Source: Bacteroidota bacterium (GTDB lineage Bacteria; Bacteroidota; Bacteroidia; UBA8524). Taken from it: 64,000 bases of DNA. The stretch covers positions 62,001 through 126,000 of the forward strand of contig WGMZ01000007.1 of NCBI GenBank assembly GCA_016124735.1, read 5' to 3'. The position numbers were made by a program, and so were the translations under genes. This document shows positions 1-8,841 of the stretch, one piece after another; within the stretch, counting starts at the first letter, position 1, and each line of letters opens with the position of its first letter. The notes under the pieces were generated by a model. The model was not told the DNA's origin. It did no database searches and saw only the letters and a program-made list of their open reading frames with translations.

Positions 1-2
1 CC

Positions 3-116
3 AGTCCCAACCCGATCATCTATTTATCACAATATCAACCCGCCATTTTGTATTTGCATTATTTGAACAAAGCATATCAAGTGGATATACCCAAATTTGA
101 ACGAATCAGCGATTGA
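3..116 (+). CDS. 3' end of an upstream gene (partial, unidentified)
   Basis: One frame is open from the window edge for 37 codons and ends in TGA just 5 bases before the next ATG. The residues are rich in Tyr, Leu, Ile and Lys and end in PKFERISD, which reads like an ordinary protein tail. The other two forward frames also lack early stops (they close at 66 and 101), so this is only weak evidence. The tight spacing to the next gene fits an operon. No family can be named from so short a tail. Confidence 0.4.
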   Translation, partial: SPNPIIYLSQYQPAILYLHYLNKAYQVDIPKFERISD

Positions 117-121
117 AACCT

Positions 122-3100
122 ATGAAGAAAATTTACCTGGTTGGAATAACATTAATGGTCGTTGCAGGAATCGCAACAATGATCTATCACTCAAAGGAAA
201 ACCGTCCGCTTTCGGATAAAGAGGCTTATCGTAAACTCCTGAATGAGCATCCTTATAGTCACAGGCCTCGTTATGAACCAAATGAACGAGAAAATGAAGA
301 AGAAGGCGAGGCCGCAACTCCTGATTTAGCATGGGAGCAAGACTTCCTGCGAACCATGAATCCCGCATTGGGGCGTCCTACACCTGAAGTACTGATTGGT
401 ATTATGGAGGAGATGAAAAAAAGGGCAGGGTCGGGATTTCAATTGGCGCCAGGGGCTTCACAGGCGCCATGGACAGAACGCGGTCCGGATAACGTGGGTG
501 GTCGAACCCGCGCCTTGGCCTGGGATCCGAATAGTCAGAGCGGCAATAAGGTGTGGGCCGGGGGAGTGAATGGCGGACTTTGGTACAATAACGACATCAC
601 CTCGGCTACATCAAGCTGGAATAAAATCAATGATTTCTGGAGCAATATTGCCATTACATGCATCGCTTTTGATCCGGTCAATACCAATACTATGTACGTT
701 GGTACCGGCGAAGGTTATACCGCAGGAGGAACCTCCGGAGCTCGTGGAGGTGGAATTTTTAAATCAACAGATGGAGGCTCAACCTGGTCGAGTGTAGGCA
801 GTAGTTCCGGGTTTTACTGGGTATTGGATATTGTAGTACGTGATGAAGGCGGAACCAGTGGGACTATCTATGCAGCAGTTGATGGACGCTACTATGCCGG
901 AAAATACCATGGCATGGCGTCGGCGGGAATACAGCGTTCAACCAATGGTGGTGGGTCTTTTACCAATGTTTCGCCGAATGTGCCCGGTCAAACGATCAAA
1001 TTTGTTCCTTCGGATCTCGAAATTGCTTCCAATAACCGGATTTGGTGCGGAACAAAGGCCAATTCATACAGCGCAACCGACAGAGGTGGGGGCTATGTCC
1101 TTTATTCTGATAATGGCACCAGTTGGTCGGTTTCCAAAAGTGTAAGTGTAAGCAATGGTCACGGTCGTGTAGCTATCGGTTGCGCTCCTTCCGATTCGAA
1201 TACAGTTTATGCATTGGTTGAAAGCGCCAATCAACTGGAGACGGTTATTCAAACGACAGATTATGGCAGTAACTGGAGCACTAAAAGCGAACCTGTCGAT
1301 GCAGACAATGGTATTCCAAATACCGATTTTAGTCGCGGCCAGGCCTGGTATGATTTGGTAATTGCAGTGGATCCAAATAATGCAAATACTATCCTTGCCG
1401 GAGGAGTGGATATGTTTAGATCGACCAATGGCGGGACTGCCTGGTCGCAAATCAGCAAATGGTCGAATAATAATAGTTTAGGAAATCTAAATTGTTCCTA
1501 TATGCATGCGGATCAGCATGTTATTCGATTCAAGCCGGGCAGCTCTTCTACCGTGGTTTTCGGTAACGACGGGGGTGTTTTTTATACTTCTTCACTTTCT
1601 TCCGCTTCAAGTTCTAATGTAATTGGCGAACGAAACAAAGGGTACAATATTACCCAGTTTTATTCCTGTGCAATTCATCCGGGCACAGGCTCGAATGTGT
1701 ATCTGGCAGGGGCTCAGGACAATGGGACTCAGCGTTACTTTAGCTCAGGAGTAAATTCTACCAATCAGGTATATGGTGGAGATGGAGGATTTTGTTTTAT
1801 TGATCAGGACAATGCGAGTTATGCAATTGCATCCTACGTATACAACAATTTCTTCCTGTCTGATAATTCCGGCATTACATTCTCTACTAACCTCATGCAG
1901 GACAACAACACCGGAAAGTTTATCAACCCTGCCGACTATCATGACGCGGATGATGCTTTGTATACCGGGAAAGGCGCGGGATCTGTTTGGATTATAAAAA
2001 ACATCACCAGTTCCCCGAGCACACCGTCTGCAATCACCATTTCCGGAATGAATGATCCGGCCAGCCATATTCGTTGTTCTCCATACAGCAGCACCGTGTT
2101 TGTTGGGAGCGATGTAGGAGATTTGTTTAAGGTAAGTAACGCAAATGCTTCTTATTCATCTACAAATATTACCGGCAGCACTATGCCGGCCGGGGCAATT
2201 TCTTGTGTTGAAATTGGTGCGAATGACAACGAATTGTTGGTGACCTTTTTTAACTATGGGGTTACTTCCGTTTGGTACACCAGTGATGGAGGTTCGAATT
2301 GGGTTAGCAAAGAAGGTAATTTACCCGATATGCCAGTGCGTTGGGCATTATTCAACCCAAATAACCGGAATGAGGTGATTCTCGCCACGGATTTGGGTGT
2401 TTGGTCCTGTGCGGACATATCCGTGACTTCTCCAACCTGGGTGAGCAGTAATTCCGGACTTGCCAATACGCGTGTCGATATGTTCCAATTGAGGGCTTCA
2501 GATCAAATGGTCATCGCCGCAACCCATGGAAGAGGCCTGTTTTCCAGCAACGCGTTTGCGGCAAAAGCGCCGGTGGCTGACTTTACTTCGAACAAGGCAT
2601 CAACCTGTGCTGCCAACAAAATCACCTTCAATGATTTGTCCATCTACGACCCGACTGAATGGAAATGGACCTTCAATCCCAATAACGTATCATTTCAAGA
2701 CGGTACCGGAGATACTTCACAGAATCCTGTGGTGCGCTTTACTGCTGCGGGAACTTATGAGGTGAGCCTTACAGCTACCAATGCTTTGGGCTCGGATATT
2801 AAGACCAAAACCGGATTTATTACCATATCTGCGGCATCACTGCCTGCTATCTCTATCAATATTAGCTCTTCCAGTATTTGTAAAGGCACCACTATCGACT
2901 TTAGCTCTACAGTTAATAATGAAGGAGCTTCTCCGGTATACCAATGGAAGGTGAATGGAGTGGATGCTGGAAATAATTCATCCGGTTTTAGTTCTGGAAA
3001 CCTTAAAAATTGGGATACAGTCACCTGTGAATTGTCAAGCAGCGACACCTGCGCATATCCGGCCATTGTAGTGTCGAATCAGGTGATCATGCAAATGAAT

Positions 3101-3820
3101 AGTGCGCCTGCCGTAACGCTGGCCTTAACCAGACCAAATGTGTGCATCAATGATGATCCCTACCTCTTGGATGGAGGATTGCCTGCCGGTGGAATATATT
3201 CCGGTCCGAATGTACAGAACAATAAGTTCGACCCATTGTTGGCCGGACTGGGTGCCCATACGCTAACTTATACTTTTACAGACACAAATGGTTGTACAGC
3301 CTCGGCAAGTGATGATGTCTATGTTGGAACCCTGCCGCAAAAGCCAGTAATACAGAGAACCAACGGAACCAATACTTTACAGAGTTCGGTGACCAGTGCT
3401 TATTATGAGTGGTCTGTCAACGGTGTGGTGAATCCATCGGCTATTTTCCGCAGCATTACCATGACAAAAAGCGGAACCTATACCGTAAAAGTTACCAATG
3501 GATATAATTGTTCGAATACATCGGATGCCTTTGATGCCTTTATGCTGGGAGATGAACCCTTGATGGTTTCTAAAGGAGTGAGTATTTACCCGAATCCGAA
3601 TACCGGTAATTTCAAATTGGGATTTAATCTGAATCAATCCACTCGTTTGCATTTACAGGTTTTCGACCTGGAAGGTAGAGTAGTCCATGAGGATGACTTA
3701 AATATTCAGGCGGGTCAAAGCGAAAAACAGGTAGTGCTTAACCTTGCGTCAGGAACTTATTATTTACGCCTGAGCAACGAATCCATCGAATGGAAAAAAG
3801 CCATGGTTATTCAACGTTAA
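122..3820 (+). CDS. T9SS-exported Asp-box beta-propeller/PKD protein
   Basis: Large secreted protein of 1232 residues. It opens with a Lys pair and a hydrophobic stretch (about residues 3-20) that serves as signal peptide or anchor. Residues about 110-790 hold repeated Asp-box-like motifs (STDGGSTW, STNGGTAW, TSDGGSNW), typical of sortilin/BNR-type beta-propellers. Residues about 815-900 are a PKD domain, followed by Ig-like segments with paired cysteines. The last ~80 residues (start IYPNPNTGNF) form a type A sorting domain of the type IX secretion system, so the protein is predicted to be cleaved and secreted or surface-attached. A TTG lies three codons upstream, but ATG at 122 is preferred. 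No catalytic motif is visible; an adhesin or binding role is possible but inferred. Confidence 0.9.
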   Translation: MKKIYLVGITLMVVAGIATMIYHSKENRPLSDKEAYRKLLNEHPYSHRPRYEPNERENEEEGEAATPDLAWEQDFLRTMNPALGRPTPEVLIGIMEEMKKRAGSGFQLAPGASQAPWTERGPDNVGGRTRALAWDPNSQSGNKVWAGGVNGGLWYNNDITSATSSWNKINDFWSNIAITCIAFDPVNTNTMYVGTGEGYTAGGTSGARGGGIFKSTDGGSTWSSVGSSSGFYWVLDIVVRDEGGTSGTIYAAVDGRYYAGKYHGMASAGIQRSTNGGGSFTNVSPNVPGQTIKFVPSDLEIASNNRIWCGTKANSYSATDRGGGYVLYSDNGTSWSVSKSVSVSNGHGRVAIGCAPSDSNTVYALVESANQLETVIQTTDYGSNWSTKSEPVDADNGIPNTDFSRGQAWYDLVIAVDPNNANTILAGGVDMFRSTNGGTAWSQISKWSNNNSLGNLNCSYMHADQHVIRFKPGSSSTVVFGNDGGVFYTSSLSSASSSNVIGERNKGYNITQFYSCAIHPGTGSNVYLAGAQDNGTQRYFSSGVNSTNQVYGGDGGFCFIDQDNASYAIASYVYNNFFLSDNSGITFSTNLMQDNNTGKFINPADYHDADDALYTGKGAGSVWIIKNITSSPSTPSAITISGMNDPASHIRCSPYSSTVFVGSDVGDLFKVSNANASYSSTNITGSTMPAGAISCVEIGANDNELLVTFFNYGVTSVWYTSDGGSNWVSKEGNLPDMPVRWALFNPNNRNEVILATDLGVWSCADISVTSPTWVSSNSGLANTRVDMFQLRASDQMVIAATHGRGLFSSNAFAAKAPVADFTSNKASTCAANKITFNDLSIYDPTEWKWTFNPNNVSFQDGTGDTSQNPVVRFTAAGTYEVSLTATNALGSDIKTKTGFITISAASLPAISINISSSSICKGTTIDFSSTVNNEGASPVYQWKVNGVDAGNNSSGFSSGNLKNWDTVTCELSSSDTCAYPAIVVSNQVIMQMNSAPAVTLALTRPNVCINDDPYLLDGGLPAGGIYSGPNVQNNKFDPLLAGLGAHTLTYTFTDTNGCTASASDDVYVGTLPQKPVIQRTNGTNTLQSSVTSAYYEWSVNGVVNPSAIFRSITMTKSGTYTVKVTNGYNCSNTSDAFDAFMLGDEPLMVSKGVSIYPNPNTGNFKLGFNLNQSTRLHLQVFDLEGRVVHEDDLNIQAGQSEKQVVLNLASGTYYLRLSNESIEWKKAMVIQR

Positions 3821-3843
3821 TCAATCACCAAAAAAATCTGTTC

Positions 3844-3876
3844 AATCCGGGGTCGTTTCGATTCCGGATTTTTTTT
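3844..3876 (+). terminator. Rho-independent terminator after the propeller gene
   Basis: A 7-bp stem AATCCGG / CCGGATT (3844-3850 with 3864-3870) encloses a 13-base loop and is followed by six T. It lies 24 bases after the stop of the T9SS protein and separates it from the AsmA-type gene. Confidence 0.7.
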
Positions 3877-3896
3877 CGTCAGTTTTTGGCAAGATG

Positions 3897-3927
3897 TCTG
3901 AGTACTATTCCGAATCCGCTAACTTTA
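3897..3927 (+). promoter_or_regulatory. candidate Bacteroidota promoter for the AsmA-type gene
   Basis: TCTG (3897-3900) is followed after exactly 19 bases by TAACTTTA (3920-3927). This is close to the Bacteroidota consensus TTTG-N19-TAnnTTTG with one mismatch in each box. The predicted transcription start would be about 10 bases before the ATG at 3944. Confidence 0.4.
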
Positions 3928-3943
3928 CGACAAATCATCGACC

Positions 3944-6814
3944 ATGAAAAAATTACTCGTCATTTTTCTGATTCTTGTTGGGCTTTTGCTGGGAATTATA
4001 CTTGCTGTTCCTGTTTTCTTTAAATCGAAAATTATTCAATCCATTCGAGGAGCGGTCAACGAACAATTGACGGCTACAGTGAATTTTGATGACGATATTC
4101 AATTGAGTCTCATTCGGCATTTCCCAAACCTAAGCATTGGAATTAAACAAGTGGAAGTGATTAATCATGGAGATTTTGATGGAGATACATTGTTGATTTT
4201 GAATAAGTTTAGCGCGACAATAGACATCATGAGCCTTGTTAAAGGAGATGAAATCAGGATCCGTTCCATTGCCTTAGACAAACCCAGAATTCATGCACAT
4301 ATTTTGAAAGATGGTCGGGCAAATTGGGATATTACTCAAAGCAGTTCAGATAGTGGACAAATGGATACATCATCTTCTGATGCCGGAGATTTTGAAATTA
4401 GCCTGAAAAGCTATGAAATAAGCGATGGTCAATTAGTATATGCAGATGAACAGGGTAATATGAGTGCGCTGTTATTGGGAATCAATCATAAAGGCAAAGG
4501 CGATTTTTCCAAAGATGATTTTATTCTGGATACAAGAACGGAAATAGCAAGTTTAAGCTACGAGATGGATGGATTAAATTACCTGGATAATGTGAATCTG
4601 GAATGGAACATGAAATTGGGAATGAATATGCCCGGGATGCGTTTTGATTTTCAGAAAAATGAGCTCCGGATGAATGCCTTAAAGGTGGGTTTTGAAGGTT
4701 TTGTGGCTATGCCCGATGACAATACCAATATGGAAATTCGCCTCAAGAGTGAACAGGTGAGTCTGAAGGAAATATTATCACTTATTCCATCCATGTATAC
4801 CGAGGATTTTGATGCAGTGAAGGCAGATGGAGTCACTCAATTGGACTTAAACCTGAAAGGAACCTATAATGGAGACCTCGAACTTTATCCTGCCTACGAA
4901 CTGAAACTACTTGTAGATAATGGTCAGGTTATCTATCCCGGACTTCCTGAGTCAATAAATGATATTCAAATCAATCTGAGAGTCAATAATGCGGATGGAG
5001 CTCCTGACCACACAGTGGTAAACCTGGATCGTCTTCACCTGTTATTTGGTAAGGAACCTCTGGATGCTAAACTTTTATTTACCCAGCCCATTTCTGCCCC
5101 TTACATCGATATGAAGGCAAAGGGTCAGGTTAATTTAGACAATCTGAGCAAAATGATACCATTGGATGATGGAACCCGGCTCAAAGGTTTGCTTATGACA
5201 GATATTCAGGCGAAGGGTCATGTGAGTGATTTTACGGGAGATGACTACGAAGCCATGAGTGCTTCAGGTAAATTGCAGCTGTCGGATTTTGTCTATGCAG
5301 ACAAAGAATCCTTGCCTTATGAGTTTCGAAAGTTAGATATGGACCTCAACCCGAAAAAGGTGATTCTTAATGAGCTCAGTGGGAAATACGGTCATACTGA
5401 TTTTCAGGCCAAAGGTGAACTGGAAAATTTTCTGGCTTATGCCTTTAAAGAAGGCGAAATTTTGAAAGGCGCGCTGGATTTACAATCGTCTTTATTTGAC
5501 TGCAATAGTTTTCTAACGGATGAAGGAGAACAAAACGAGCAGCCAGAGCCTTTTGATTCCATGGAGCTTCAGGCGTATGCTGTTCCGGCAAATATTGACT
5601 TCAATCTGAATCTTCATCTAAACAAGGTTCTTTACGACAACCTTGTCATTGAACCGCTGAGTGGACAGGCATTATTAAAAGACCAGACCTTATATTTCCA
5701 GGGGGTGCAAATGGGCCTGTTTGAGGGTCAGGTTAAAATGGATGGTTACTACCGTTCCCAAAATCCGGATCAGCCTGAAACCAAAGTGAAATTGGCCCTT
5801 GAAAATATCAATATCAAGCAGAGCTTTGAATACGTTAATACCATCAAAATACTGGCTCCCATTGCGGAATATCTGGATGGGAAAATCAATTTATCAATGG
5901 ATATGAACAGTCTCCTGAATAAAGATTTGTCGCCGGTACTCTCATCTATTAACAGCGACGGTTTTCTGCAAACGATGGATGCGGTGTTGAGCGGATTTAA
6001 GCCTACGAATGCTTTGGCAGACAAACTGAATCTGCAACAATTTCGTTCCATACCCCTGGGAAAAACGAATCTGTTTTATGCCATACAGGATGGAAAAGTT
6101 CGGTTAAAGGAGGCGGTGAAATTGAAATTGGATCAATTGCTCTTAGACATAGAAAAAGATGGATATACCACTTTTGATCAGTTGATTCAATACAAGATGA
6201 AAATCACACTTCCCAAAGCAGTATTGGGAGATGCGGGAAATTCGGCGATACAGGGTTTAATTGGCGAAGCATCGAAGGCGGGAATTCAGCTCAATAATCC
6301 AGATAAATTGATTATCAATGCCCTGATATCCGGCACCTTGAAAAACCCTAAAATTACCACCAGCTTCAATGAAATTAAAACTGATCTGACCAATCAGGTA
6401 AAGAATGAGGTGAAAAAAGTAATTGAAGATCAAAAAGAGCAGGTGAAAAAGAAGGTAGACGATGAATTGGAGAAACGACTGGCGCAAGCTGCTGCGAAAG
6501 GCGACCAACTGATTGCTAAGGCAAAAGAAGAAGCAGAAAAACTAAAGGCAGAGGCCCAAAAAACAGGCGACCAACTGATTGCTGAAGCGCAGAAGCAATC
6601 GGATGATTTGGTGAAACAGGCAGGCGCCAATCCGCTAAAAAAGGTTGCAGCCGAAAAAACGGGGCAAGCTATGGTTCAGGAAGCCCGGAAAAAAGCAGAT
6701 GCACTCAATGCGGAAGCGGCAAAAAAAGCGGATGCATTGATTCAAAAGGCAGAAGATGAAAAAGCCCGACTGATTCAGGAAGCTCGAAGCGAAAAGAGTG
6801 GGCTCATGCCTTAA
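3944..6814 (+). CDS. AsmA family protein with long Lys/Ala/Glu-rich tail
   Basis: 956 residues. The N-terminal membrane segment (about 3-27) and the following long beta-rich repeat region match the AsmA family, inner-membrane-anchored periplasmic proteins related to bridge-like lipid-transfer proteins and linked to outer-membrane lipid homeostasis. From about residue 820 the protein changes to a highly charged helical tail with repeats such as GDQLIAKAKEEAEKLKAEAQ, resembling LEA-like 11-residue repeats or a coiled coil. The tail is unlike the rest of the protein and is encoded partly by duplicated DNA (6500-6583). The gene has its own candidate promoter and follows a terminator, so it is probably transcribed alone. 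Family assignment is firm; the role of the tail is unknown. Confidence 0.85.
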   Translation: MKKLLVIFLILVGLLLGIILAVPVFFKSKIIQSIRGAVNEQLTATVNFDDDIQLSLIRHFPNLSIGIKQVEVINHGDFDGDTLLILNKFSATIDIMSLVKGDEIRIRSIALDKPRIHAHILKDGRANWDITQSSSDSGQMDTSSSDAGDFEISLKSYEISDGQLVYADEQGNMSALLLGINHKGKGDFSKDDFILDTRTEIASLSYEMDGLNYLDNVNLEWNMKLGMNMPGMRFDFQKNELRMNALKVGFEGFVAMPDDNTNMEIRLKSEQVSLKEILSLIPSMYTEDFDAVKADGVTQLDLNLKGTYNGDLELYPAYELKLLVDNGQVIYPGLPESINDIQINLRVNNADGAPDHTVVNLDRLHLLFGKEPLDAKLLFTQPISAPYIDMKAKGQVNLDNLSKMIPLDDGTRLKGLLMTDIQAKGHVSDFTGDDYEAMSASGKLQLSDFVYADKESLPYEFRKLDMDLNPKKVILNELSGKYGHTDFQAKGELENFLAYAFKEGEILKGALDLQSSLFDCNSFLTDEGEQNEQPEPFDSMELQAYAVPANIDFNLNLHLNKVLYDNLVIEPLSGQALLKDQTLYFQGVQMGLFEGQVKMDGYYRSQNPDQPETKVKLALENINIKQSFEYVNTIKILAPIAEYLDGKINLSMDMNSLLNKDLSPVLSSINSDGFLQTMDAVLSGFKPTNALADKLNLQQFRSIPLGKTNLFYAIQDGKVRLKEAVKLKLDQLLLDIEKDGYTTFDQLIQYKMKITLPKAVLGDAGNSAIQGLIGEASKAGIQLNNPDKLIINALISGTLKNPKITTSFNEIKTDLTNQVKNEVKKVIEDQKEQVKKKVDDELEKRLAQAAAKGDQLIAKAKEEAEKLKAEAQKTGDQLIAEAQKQSDDLVKQAGANPLKKVAAEKTGQAMVQEARKKADALNAEAAKKADALIQKAEDEKARLIQEARSEKSGLMP
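6500..6583 (+). repeat. direct repeat inside the AsmA-type tail
   Basis: The 18-mer GGCGACCAACTGATTGCT occurs exactly at 6500-6517 and 6566-6583. The offset is 66 bases, i.e. 22 codons or two 11-residue units, so the tail probably grew by in-frame duplication. Confidence 0.85.
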
Positions 6815-6857
6815 AGGTACTTCTTAATCGAATTAGCTGGAAAGCACTATGTGATTT

Positions 6858-6876
6858 AGGGAAAAATCCCTTTCTT
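6858..6876 (+). terminator. possible weak terminator after the AsmA-type gene
   Basis: AGGGA / TCCCT (6858-6862 with 6867-6871) closes an AAAA loop and is followed by a T-rich stretch. The stem is short, so the call is tentative. Confidence 0.35.
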
Positions 6877-6896
6877 TCCCTTGTAAACAAAAGCAA

Positions 6897-7763
6897 GTGA
6901 TAAAAAAGGAAACGCTCGCCCGGTTCAGGCTTCCCTTTTCTTTCTTTTTATTGCCGGTATTCATGTTCGCCTGGAGCCAAAATCCTGGCATCAGTGAGGG
7001 TCGTATTATTCTGATGTTTCTTTTGCTTCATCTACTTATATATCCTGCCGGAAATGGATACATTCAATTGCAGGAACAAGGGGACGAAGTCGGAGCTAAG
7101 ACCAAGAATATAGCCCAACTTTCCAGGCAGCTAAAGGCATGGGTTATGGCAATAGATGCCATTTCCATTTTAATCGCTACCTGGGTTTCTCTTTCTCTGG
7201 CCTTACAAGTATTGGTTTTTATTCTTGCAATCCGCGTAAACGCCATGAAATCACTTCGTAATTGGAGCGTACCAATCTTATCATGGCTCTGGGTTTCTTT
7301 CTTTTATGGATCCTATATATATTGGATTGTTCAATGCACATTTCATCCGGATATGAATCCAGCCGACCTTGTTTTAGAGCAAGTTTGGGCCAAGCTATCT
7401 TCCTCTTTTTTTCTGGGCGCTTTTTTGCCTTTTTCAAGGATTTACCGGCACTCATCCGATAAGGCAAATGGAGTTAAAAGCCTGAGCATGCTTTTTGGGT
7501 ACAAAATGATCTTCGTGTTTTCATTTGGAATTTTTGCATTGGCCGAATTTTGTGCAGCTAATTATTTCTTTTCCATTCAGCTGTCCAAAGATTTCTGGGT
7601 TCTGCAACTATTCTTGTTGCCGATTGAGTTCCATATGCTGTATTGGTTCAGGTGTATTTGGAAAGATGAAAGTGCAGTAAATTTCGATTGGGCCATTCGA
7701 ACCAATTTTATCACTTCTTCTTGTCTGAATTTATACTTTTTCTGCCTCATTCTGACACAATAG
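6897..7763 (+). CDS. UbiA-prenyltransferase-like membrane protein, degenerate active site
   Basis: 288 residues with about eight hydrophobic segments. Residues 43-58 (LLIYPAGNGYIQLQEQ) align by eye with the first catalytic loop of Bacteroidota UbiA relatives, where NGYN is followed by an Asp-rich motif (DxxxD) that binds Mg-diphosphate. Here the aspartates are replaced (QLQEQGDEVG), although the basic QLSRQL that usually follows is kept. The second Asp-rich motif is not obvious either. The protein may therefore be a non-catalytic or altered-substrate paralogue. The start is GTG at 6897; no better ATG is available upstream of the first helix. No enzyme partner lies nearby, so function is not assigned. 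Confidence 0.6.
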   Translation: MIKKETLARFRLPFSFFLLPVFMFAWSQNPGISEGRIILMFLLLHLLIYPAGNGYIQLQEQGDEVGAKTKNIAQLSRQLKAWVMAIDAISILIATWVSLSLALQVLVFILAIRVNAMKSLRNWSVPILSWLWVSFFYGSYIYWIVQCTFHPDMNPADLVLEQVWAKLSSSFFLGAFLPFSRIYRHSSDKANGVKSLSMLFGYKMIFVFSFGIFALAEFCAANYFFSIQLSKDFWVLQLFLLPIEFHMLYWFRCIWKDESAVNFDWAIRTNFITSSCLNLYFFCLILTQ

Positions 7764-7905
7764 CGGCGAGGATCAGAAAATACAGTCACTTCAATGGAAT
7801 ATCCTGACATTTTAAAAAAGGCGGAAAGTAGCCCTGCTTCGATAAAAAACTTTAAGAAATGTGGCGTTTATTTGGTAGTATTGAGAAGCGTAAGTTATAG
7901 AAAGT

Positions 7906-8835
7906 ATGCAAGAACAAAACTCGCAACAAACTCCTTCGACCCCAAATGAGTCGAACAATATGGGTAGAATATTACTCATAGCATTGCTGCTTATTTCTTT
8001 GATCCTCAATCTTTACCAATGGTATGATAGAGGAAAGGAGGCATCAGATCATGAAGAAGTGGTCGATAGTTTAGTGGTTGACATGGCAGAAGTGGATCGC
8101 CAGCTATCTTTGACTAAGGCAGAATTGGAACAGTACCGCGGACGTTCGGAACAATTGGACAGCTTACTTGATGCTGCCAATGGAAAGATCAGTGATCAGG
8201 AATCGAAAATCCGTGCTCTGATGCTTCAGGGTAATAAAAATGCAGAAATCAATGCAGAATTGAGACGTCAGTTGGAAGAACTGCATTCGATGAAGGATAA
8301 ATACATGGAAGAAGTGGATCGGCTTATTCTGGAAAATCAACGACTTCAAAATGAAAACGATTCGCTTTCAGTCGAATTGAACAACAATGTTTCTCAGAGA
8401 AACAGACTTCAGGCCCGTCTTCAGGTAGCGGCACAACTGCGCGTGGACCGGGTTGGAGTAAAATCCATGAAAAAACGGATGATTGGAGGCAAGATGTCCG
8501 AGACTTCATTGGCTAAACGAACCGAAAAAATTGAAGTTTGTTTTGTAGTCCTTGAAAATACCGTGGCTACGCGTGGTAATAAATTGATTAGCATGCGGCT
8601 TGTGGCACCAAATGGAAAAGCCCTTCAGGGAACCAGCAGTGGAAGCTTTGTGAACGCAGATACAGGTGGTGAGCTCACTGCTACAGCAAACCATCAGTTG
8701 AGCTATGATGGAAGCTCCATGGATTTGTGTATGGATTGGGAAGATGAAAATGCCGAATTGGATGCTGGATCCTACGGTGTTGAAATTTATATTGACGGAG
8801 CATTGGTATTTACCTCCTCCTTTACGCTGGAATAA
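7906..8835 (+). CDS. membrane-anchored coiled-coil protein, unknown function
   Basis: 309 residues. A polar, Gln/Ser/Asn-rich N terminus is followed by one membrane segment (about 20-38), then a long charged helical region (about 45-170) with heptad-like Leu spacing, typical of a coiled coil. The last ~125 residues are beta-rich, with a conserved-looking GGKMSETSLAKRTEKIEVCF segment. I recognise no named family. It ends only 6 bases before a beta-CASP metallo-hydrolase gene, suggesting co-transcription. The topology fits a single-pass protein with the coiled coil and beta domain outside the cytoplasm; that orientation is inferred. Confidence 0.75.
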   Translation: MQEQNSQQTPSTPNESNNMGRILLIALLLISLILNLYQWYDRGKEASDHEEVVDSLVVDMAEVDRQLSLTKAELEQYRGRSEQLDSLLDAANGKISDQESKIRALMLQGNKNAEINAELRRQLEELHSMKDKYMEEVDRLILENQRLQNENDSLSVELNNNVSQRNRLQARLQVAAQLRVDRVGVKSMKKRMIGGKMSETSLAKRTEKIEVCFVVLENTVATRGNKLISMRLVAPNGKALQGTSSGSFVNADTGGELTATANHQLSYDGSSMDLCMDWEDENAELDAGSYGVEIYIDGALVFTSSFTLE

Positions 8836-8841
8836 GCAAGA

